Assembly: GCA_013205335.1 (NCBI GenBank) | Contig: JABMNB010000309.1 | Coordinates: 1-7,078 of the forward strand | Reading direction: 5' to 3' | From: Rhodospirillales bacterium | GTDB taxonomy: Bacteria; Pseudomonadota; Alphaproteobacteria; Reyranellales; Reyranellaceae | Length of the DNA stretch: 7,078 nucleotides | Shown here: piece after piece, positions 5,703 through 7,078 of the stretch | How positions within the stretch are numbered: the stretch's first letter is position 1 | How the letters are laid out: each line of letters starts with the position of its first letter | The notes under the pieces: generated by a model | Seen by the model: only the letters and a program-made list of their open reading frames with translations | Databases searched by the model: none | What the model was told of the DNA's origin: nothing | Position numbers and translations under genes: made by a program

Positions 5703-6938
5703 GCCGCCCGGCTTCACGCGGTTGGGGCTCTGCGGGTTCACGTCGGCCCAATAGAGGAAGTTGTTCAGGCACAGGCCGGTGCCGGGCACCACGACGCCCG
5801 AGCCGAACACGCTGCCCAGGCTCTGCGTCAGGCAGATCAGGTTGCCGTCGTTGTCGGCGATCGAGAATGACGTGGTGTGGCTCTCGTCGGTCGCGGAGAC
5901 CGGCTCCTGCGGCGGCGTCCATTGTTCGGTCGGGCCGATCACGGGCTTGCCGTCGCGCACGCGGGCGCGCAGCGTCTCGACATGGGCGTCCGACAGGATT
6001 TCGGCCAGCCGTTGCGGCGCCGGCACGCCGGTCGCGATGCGCACGCCGGCGGCCAGGCGGACGGCGCGCAGCACCGTGTCGACATGCTCCGTCGAATTGC
6101 GCTTCATCGCCGCGAGGTCGAAGCCCTCGAGGATGCGCAGGGTGAGCAGGAACTGGAAGCCTTCGCAGGGCGGCGGCGGCACATGCACCGTGCGGCCGCG
6201 ATAGGTGACGGAAACCGGATCGCGCCAGGTGGCCCTGGCGGCCAGCAGGTCGTCCATCACCATGCAGCCACCCAACTCGGTCAGCCGGTCGAGGATCTTC
6301 TGTCCCAGCGCGCCGCCATAGAGCAGGCCGGGGCCTTCGCTGGCCAGCGCCTCGAGCGTACGCGCGAGGTCGGGCTGCTTCAGCACGAAGCCCGGCTTCA
6401 CGTTGCCGGCGCCGGCCGTGTAGACGCGCGACCATTCGGGATGCAGCGCCTTGTGGCCCGACAACTCGCCGGCGACGCCCTGGATTTCCTCGATGTTGAA
6501 TTCGATGATCTGGAAGCCGTCGCGCGCGATGGCGATGGCTGGCGCGAACAGTTCCGGGAGCTTCTTCTTGCCGTGCGCGCTGTTCAGCTCGCACCAGCCG
6601 GCGAGATTGCCCGGCGCGCCGACGGCCAGGGCGCCGCGCTGGAGCTGCGCGCGGTTGTCGAGCTTGTCGATCGGGAAGTTCTTCGAGATCGGGCCGACGA
6701 AGTCGAGCGTGCGGACGCGCTGTTCGCGGGCGATGTAGCAGGTCGCCACGCCGCGGCCGGCCAGGCCCGACATGTAGGGTTCGACGACGTTCAGTGCCGC
6801 TGCAGTCGCAACCGCCGCATCGAAGGCATTGCCGCCGTTCGACAGGATGCGCGCGCCGGCCGCGGCTGCCAGCGGATGGGCGGCGGCCACCATGCCGTGC
6901 CGCGATGCGATTGTCGGACGCTTGCCGTGCTGCAGCAT
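5700..6938 (-). CDS. GGT-like hydrolase, N-terminal piece up to the amber codon
   Basis: This piece is 412 aa. The N-terminus is typical of the family: ASRHGMVAAAHPLAAAAG, then ILSNGGNAFDAAVATA (31-46). The autocleavage and nucleophile region is at DESHTTSFSIADNDGN (351-366), where Thr355 aligns with E. coli GGT Thr391. Its neighbours differ from classical GGT: the TTH motif is TTS, the Arg of FRE(M/R)AP (E. coli Arg114) is missing in LDFVGPIS (78-85), E. coli Asn411 aligns with Gly375, and Asp433 aligns with Trp397. The catalytic Thr is therefore kept while gamma-glutamyl contacts are lost. This suggests a different amide substrate, as in other GGT-like hydrolases such as oxamate amidohydrolase or cephalosporin acylases. 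The ATG at 6938 has AGGGGAG 5 nt upstream; starts at 6998 or further would run into the divergent promoter region and lack family-like residues. Confidence 0.85.
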   Translation of the reverse strand: MLQHGKRPTIASRHGMVAAAHPLAAAAGARILSNGGNAFDAAVATAAALNVVEPYMSGLAGRGVATCYIAREQRVRTLDFVGPISKNFPIDKLDNRAQLQRGALAVGAPGNLAGWCELNSAHGKKKLPELFAPAIAIARDGFQIIEFNIEEIQGVAGELSGHKALHPEWSRVYTAGAGNVKPGFVLKQPDLARTLEALASEGPGLLYGGALGQKILDRLTELGGCMVMDDLLAARATWRDPVSVTYRGRTVHVPPPPCEGFQFLLTLRILEGFDLAAMKRNSTEHVDTVLRAVRLAAGVRIATGVPAPQRLAEILSDAHVETLRARVRDGKPVIGPTEQWTPPQEPVSATDESHTTSFSIADNDGNLICLTQSLGSVFGSGVVVPGTGLCLNNFLYWADVNPQSPNRVKPGG

Positions 6939-6943
6939 GAGAT

Positions 6944-6950
6944 CTCCCCT
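6944..6950 (-). promoter_or_regulatory. Ribosome binding site of the GGT-like hydrolase
   Basis: AGGGGAG on the minus strand, 5 nt before the ATG at 6938. It decides the start against in-frame upstream starts at 6998 and beyond. No convincing -35/-10 pair was found in the 96-nt divergent gap (6939-7034). Confidence 0.7.
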
Positions 6951-7034
6951 TGAGCCGCGCGGATCGTGCCGCCTCTTTCGCGGATCGACCAGCGCCAATT
7001 GCGCATCGGTGCCGCCGCTTGCATAAAGGTCGGC

Positions 7035-7078
7035 ATGACAATTGGCCGGCGCAAAGCCCTGACGATCCTTGCCGCAGC
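7035..7078 (+). CDS. Divergent gene with twin-arginine-like signal, 5' end only
   Basis: Only 14 codons and 2 bases are present. They read MTIGRRKALTILAA: a pair of arginines followed by Lys-Ala-Leu and the beginning of a hydrophobic run. This fits a twin-arginine (or Sec) export signal, so the product is probably a periplasmic or membrane-anchored protein, but the family cannot be named. AAGG lies 5 nt before the ATG, a usable ribosome site. The gene is divergent from the hydrolase, with 96 nt between the two start codons. No stop codon occurs before the window edge. Confidence 0.6.
   Translation, partial: MTIGRRKALTILAA

Larger units (their letters stand above)
5325..6938 (-). pseudogene. 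Gamma-glutamyltransferase-like Ntn hydrolase gene, interrupted by one in-frame TAG
   Basis: The full reading frame spans 537 codons before the terminal TAG and keeps GGT-family homology from end to end, but codon 413 (5702-5700) is TAG. Frame and similarity continue without a gap: RVKPGG, then the stop, then LPMCMAPSISTKDG. The only defect is therefore a single sense-to-amber change, with no indel. By family alignment the lost codon is near the Arg/Lys position before the PLSSM-like motif; AAG or CAG would each need one substitution. Classical GGT is made as a proenzyme that cleaves itself into large and small subunits. Here the stop falls inside the would-be small subunit, so the product lacks about 125 C-terminal residues and should be inactive unless the stop is read through, translation restarts, or the base is a sequencing error. 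No signal peptide is present, implying a cytoplasmic enzyme acting after import by the downstream transporter. Confidence 0.8.

Noticed and set aside
6939..6998. Longer hydrolase start at 6998
   Set aside because: The 20 extra residues are charged and not family-like, while the ATG at 6938 has a strong AGGGGAG site 5 nt upstream.
5347..7041. Minus-strand open frame of 564 codons overlapping the whole hydrolase and free of stops
   Set aside because: It is a +1-type shadow of the hydrolase, Arg/Ala-rich and without family motifs. It also overlaps the divergent gene start.
6994..7046. GCCAATTG (6994-7001) and CAATTGGC (7039-7046) as an operator pair in the divergent region
   Set aside because: CAATTG is itself a palindrome, the spacing is 45 nt, and the second copy lies inside the start of the divergent gene. 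This is easily chance.

Overview
The window looks like chromosomal DNA from a high-GC alphaproteobacterium. GC is high throughout by eye, operon junctions are tight, and the proteins resemble rhizobial or rhodospirillalean ABC-transporter proteins. This placement is inferred from protein style and composition, since there is no rRNA or marker gene.

Nearly everything is on the minus strand and forms one peptide-import locus, read from right to left. At 6938-5325 lies a leaderless gamma-glutamyltransferase-like Ntn hydrolase whose frame is cut by one in-frame TAG. Next come a secreted family-5 solute-binding protein (5148-3553), a DppB-type permease (3456-2521), a DppC-type permease (2524-1670), and two ATPases, DppD-type (1659-682) and DppF-type (689-1, running off the left edge). 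The last four genes overlap or are 10 nt apart. The binding protein is separated from the first permease by 96 nt that contain a long, nearly perfect hairpin (3469-3534). Both ends are incomplete: the DppF-like gene lacks its C-terminus, and a divergent plus-strand gene starts at 7035 with a twin-arginine-like signal and leaves the window after 14 codons.

Inferred logic: the binding protein captures an oligopeptide or amide-type compound in the periplasm, the B/C channel imports it using the D/F ATPases, and the cytoplasmic hydrolase cleaves it. The layout resembles E. coli iaaA-gsiABCD, where an Ntn hydrolase gene sits beside a glutathione importer. The hydrolase here lacks most residues that bind the gamma-glutamyl group in classical GGT, so the substrate is probably not ordinary glutathione.

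The points most worth a second look are the lone amber codon in an otherwise intact hydrolase, its altered substrate pocket, and the hairpin ending 12 nt before the first permease start. I found no CRISPR, tRNA, rRNA, insertion sequence or phage feature, no gene-free stretch longer than 180 nt, and nothing that amounts to a wholly new system.
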